From the NCBI GenBank assembly GCA_964607025.1, contig CAZSIL010000047.1, forward strand, positions 1 to 7,184: DNA of 7,184 nt. Reading direction: 5' to 3'. Shown one piece after another: positions 5,530-7,184 of this stretch. Source of the stretch: SIG565 sp964607025. Its GTDB lineage: Bacteria; Bacillota; Clostridia; Oscillospirales; Acutalibacteraceae. The notes beneath the pieces are model-generated. The model was not told where the DNA came from, made no database searches, and worked only from the letters and a program-made list of their open reading frames with translations. The position numbers were made by a program, and so were the translations under genes. How positions within the stretch are numbered: the first letter of the stretch is position 1; each line of letters opens with the position of its first letter.

Positions 5530-6888
5530 ATGATAGATACAAAAGATATACTTGAAACCATACGTATGATAGAAGAGGAAAACCTTGATATACGTACTGT
5601 TACTATGGGTATTTCCCTGCTTGACTGCATAAACCCAGATATTGATATTGCATGTGAGAACGTCTACAACAAAATTGTAAACAGCGCAAAAAATCTTGTT
5701 CCCGTTTGCACAGAAATCGAACGTGAGCTTGGTATACCGATAATAAATAAGCGCATTTCGGTAACACCTATTGCTATGATTTCGGCGGCTTGTACTGAAA
5801 AGAATCCCGTAAAGTTCGCTTTGGCGCTTGAAAAGGCGGCTGGGACCGTAGGTGTTAATTTTATCGGCGGATATTCAGCCCTTGTTGGCAAGGGTTTTGC
5901 TGCGGGTGACATTGAACTGATTGAAAGTATTCCCGAAGCATTGTCACGTACCGAGCATATTTGTTCTTCGGTTAATATCGGCTCTACAAAAGCAGGCATT
6001 AATATGGATGCGGTAGCGCTTATGGGTAAGGTGGTTAAGAAAACCGCAGAGCTTACAGCAGACCGCAACTGCATAGGAGCCGCAAAATTAGTGGTATTCT
6101 GTAATGCACCCGAAGATAATCCCTTTATGGCGGGCGCTTTCCACGGCGTCGGTGAAGCCGATAGAGTTATTAACGTCGGTGTTTCGGGTCCGGGTGTGGT
6201 CCGCGCCGCTTTGTCTAAGAGCAAAGGTCTTGATTTAACGGGTGTTTCCGATTTAATTAAGCGCACTGCATTCAAAATCACACGCGTTGGTCAGTTGGTG
6301 GCGCATTTAGCGAGTGAACGGCTCGGAGTTAAAGCAGGTATAGTTGACTTGTCGTTAGCCCCCACCCCCGCCGTTGGCGATTCGGTTGCGCATATACTTG
6401 AAGAAATAGGACTTGAAATGTGCGGTGCCGCAGGCACTACCGCCGCACTTGCAATGCTTAACGATGCCGTTAAAAAAGGTGGCGTTATGGCTTCATCCAA
6501 AGTCGGTGGACTCTCTGGCGCATTTATCCCTGTAACCGAAGACGCGGGTATGATAGATGCGGCTCGTTGCGGCGCATTAACTATAGAAAAGTTAGAAGCA
6601 ATGACCGCCGTTTGCAGTGTTGGTCTTGATATGATAAATATCCCCGGCGACACACCGCCCGAGGTTATCTCGGCAATAATAGCTGACGAAGCGGCTATCG
6701 GTATGATAAACTCAAAAACCACCGCCGTTCGCGTGATCCCCGCAATCGGCAAAGGTGTTGGCGAAGAGTTATCTTTCGGCGGTTTGCTTGGCAACGGCCC
6801 TGTTATGAAGGTTAATACCTACTCCCCCGCTAAATTCATAAACCGCGGCGGACAAATCCCCGCCCCCATCCAAAGTCTTAAAAACTAA
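5530..6888 (+). CDS. UPF0210 / DUF711 family protein (PFL-like fold), function unknown
   Basis: This 452-residue protein has the standard UPF0210 length, represented by SP_0239. Diagnostic stretches are MIDTKDILETIRMIEEENLDIRTVTMGISL at the N-terminus, VNIGSTKAGINMDAVALMG (about 148-166), INVGVSGPGVVRAAL (214-228), GVMASSKVGGLSGAFIPVTEDAGMI (318-342), and the C-terminal GEELSFGGLLGNGP and FINRGGQIPAPIQSLKN. Structures of the family show a barrel like pyruvate formate-lyase, which gives the database name 'PFL family'. I see no glycyl-radical motif near the C-terminus, so it should not be called a formate acetyltransferase. It is predicted cytoplasmic, with no signal peptide or membrane segment. 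Its constant pairing with the ACT protein suggests an amino-acid-regulated enzyme, which is inference. The ATG at 5530 has AGGTGA 5-6 bases upstream. A strong terminator closes the unit. Confidence 0.94.
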   Translation: MIDTKDILETIRMIEEENLDIRTVTMGISLLDCINPDIDIACENVYNKIVNSAKNLVPVCTEIERELGIPIINKRISVTPIAMISAACTEKNPVKFALALEKAAGTVGVNFIGGYSALVGKGFAAGDIELIESIPEALSRTEHICSSVNIGSTKAGINMDAVALMGKVVKKTAELTADRNCIGAAKLVVFCNAPEDNPFMAGAFHGVGEADRVINVGVSGPGVVRAALSKSKGLDLTGVSDLIKRTAFKITRVGQLVAHLASERLGVKAGIVDLSLAPTPAVGDSVAHILEEIGLEMCGAAGTTAALAMLNDAVKKGGVMASSKVGGLSGAFIPVTEDAGMIDAARCGALTIEKLEAMTAVCSVGLDMINIPGDTPPEVISAIIADEAAIGMINSKTTAVRVIPAIGKGVGEELSFGGLLGNGPVMKVNTYSPAKFINRGGQIPAPIQSLKN

Positions 6889-6892
6889 ATTT

Positions 6893-6934
6893 AATGACCT
6901 GAATTTGTATAATACAAGTTCGGGTTATTTTTTT
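6893..6934 (+). terminator. Strong intrinsic terminator of the ACT-UPF0210 operon
   Basis: The arms at 6893-6909 and 6913-6929 form 17 continuous pairs, three of them G-U, around a TAA loop. A run of seven T (6928-6934) follows. It begins four bases after the UPF0210 stop codon. Only one base separates its T-run from the -35 of the next promoter. Confidence 0.93.
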
Positions 6935-6935
6935 G

Positions 6936-6964
6936 TTGAAATTTGAAAAATTGTATGCTATTAT
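6936..6964 (+). promoter_or_regulatory. Sigma-A promoter with extended -10 for the downstream RNA
   Basis: TTGAAA (6936-6941; 5 of 6) and TATTAT (6959-6964; 5 of 6) are exactly 17 bases apart. TGC (6956-6958) directly precedes the -10, forming an extended -10. Expected transcription start is about 6969-6971, a G-containing stretch at the foot of the long stem. This is the best promoter match in the window, and no protein gene follows it within the window. Confidence 0.8.
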
Positions 6965-6968
6965 GATA

Positions 6969-7143
6969 GTGCGAAACTAACTTAATATTGTGTGAAATTG
7001 GGTGTATTTTTCTTTTTGGGGATAAATGCGCCGATTACTCATAACCTATAAGCAGTTATGAATTTGATAAAAATGCAAATTCCGGCTGTTTGTAGGTTTG
7101 TGCATTTGCACCCATTTCACATCAGGTTAGTTTCGCGACTATC
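6969..7143 (+). ncRNA. Long rod-shaped structured RNA, 6S-like architecture (family unproven)
   Basis: The ends pair over long stretches. GCGAAACTAAC (6971-6981) is a perfect 11-bp complement of 7126-7136, and GATAGT (6965-6970) continues with ACTATC (7138-7143) after one bulged G. Inside follow TGTGAAAT (6991-6998) with 7114-7121, GGGTG (7000-7004) with 7109-7113, AAATGC (7024-7029) with 7102-7107, CCTATAAGCA (7045-7054) with TGTTTGTAGG (7087-7096; two G-U), and GAATTTG (7060-7066) with 7076-7082. All these helices nest into one rod with large internal loops, notably 7005-7023 and 7030-7044. Promoter, start and rod place it as a separate transcript of about 170 nt (about 215 with the terminator). 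6S RNA, the RNA polymerase regulator that mimics an open promoter, has this length and shape and is the leading guess. The alternatives are a riboswitch leader for a gene beyond the window or a small inverted-repeat element. I recognise no family-specific sequence motif. Confidence 0.65.
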
Positions 7144-7159
7144 GGAGTTTGCGTTTTTT

Positions 7160-7184
7160 GTGCGGTCTACTTCGGTAGCCGCAC
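7160..7184 (+). terminator. Terminator-type hairpin with UUCG loop at the window edge
   Basis: GTGCGG (7160-7165) pairs with CCGCAC (7179-7184), and CTAC (7167-7170) pairs with GTAG (7175-7178). This gives ten pairs with one bulged T and a stable TTCG tetraloop. The T-run expected after the stem would lie beyond the last base, so function as a terminator is inferred. In the opposite direction the stem is followed by an A-run, so it would not terminate minus-strand transcripts. It would give the upstream RNA a 3' end about 40 nt beyond its closing stem. Confidence 0.75.

Noticed and set aside
5664..6794. Two long minus-strand frames (205 and 167 codons) opposite the UPF0210 gene.
   Set aside because: Their serine-, alanine- and proline-rich, low-complexity translations are typical of antisense reading of a conserved gene.
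7026..7061. An 11-codon ORF (ATG to TGA, MRRLLITYKQL) preceded by GGGG four bases upstream, as a leader peptide.
   Set aside because: It is very short, the Shine-Dalgarno is poor, and the ATG and coding bases lie inside the predicted RNA helices.
6965..7143. The long inverted repeat as a MITE or other non-autonomous transposon.
   Set aside because: I see no target-site duplication flanking GATAGT...ACTATC, and a well-spaced promoter starts transcription at the stem foot, which fits an RNA gene better. A genome-wide copy count would settle it.

Overview
The window looks like chromosomal DNA of an endospore-forming, AT-rich member of the Clostridia (Firmicutes). The support is spoIIR (a sporulation signalling gene), a four-cysteine L31 of Bacillus/Clostridium type, the non-mevalonate isoprenoid gene ispE, strong AGGAG-type ribosome binding sites and many intrinsic terminators. 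I see no insertion sequence, phage gene, CRISPR array, rRNA or tRNA. A family-level name such as Oscillospiraceae would be a guess.

Layout. Everything left of about 5050 is on the minus strand and is read right to left: an Lrp/AsnC-type regulator, a class I/II aminotransferase, ispE, spoIIR, rpmE, yigZ and a dGTP triphosphohydrolase (dgt) cut by the left edge. The first three genes are tightly packed: a 4-base GTGA overlap, then a stop codon that directly abuts the next start. The later genes are separated by hairpins: a nested hairpin between ispE and spoIIR whose descending arm is the spoIIR Shine-Dalgarno, and a terminator between rpmE and yigZ. rpmE has its own promoter-like sequence. So this is a string of housekeeping and sporulation genes with internal attenuation points, not one uniform operon.

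The 202-base gap at 5050-5251 is a divergent control region. Its plus-strand side has a sigma-A-like promoter followed by a leader that can fold into a compact three-way junction. It drives a two-gene unit, a small ACT-domain protein and a UPF0210/DUF711 (PFL-like fold) protein, closed by a 17-bp-stem terminator at 6893-6934.

The last 250 bases hold no protein gene. They contain a near-ideal extended -10 promoter (6936-6964), a roughly 170-nt region whose two ends pair over long stretches (6965-7143), and a UUCG-capped terminator-like hairpin that ends exactly at the window edge (7160-7184). This is read here as an independent structured RNA. Its rod shape with large internal bubbles resembles 6S RNA, but the family is not proven. 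It is the most interesting element of the window, followed by the ACT/UPF0210 leader and the ispE-spoIIR hairpin.

Functional themes: nucleotide-pool control (dgt), ribosome and zinc-linked biology (rpmE), isoprenoid precursor synthesis (ispE), forespore-to-mother-cell signalling (spoIIR) and amino-acid-responsive regulation (the Lrp-type regulator with its aminotransferase, and the ACT protein).
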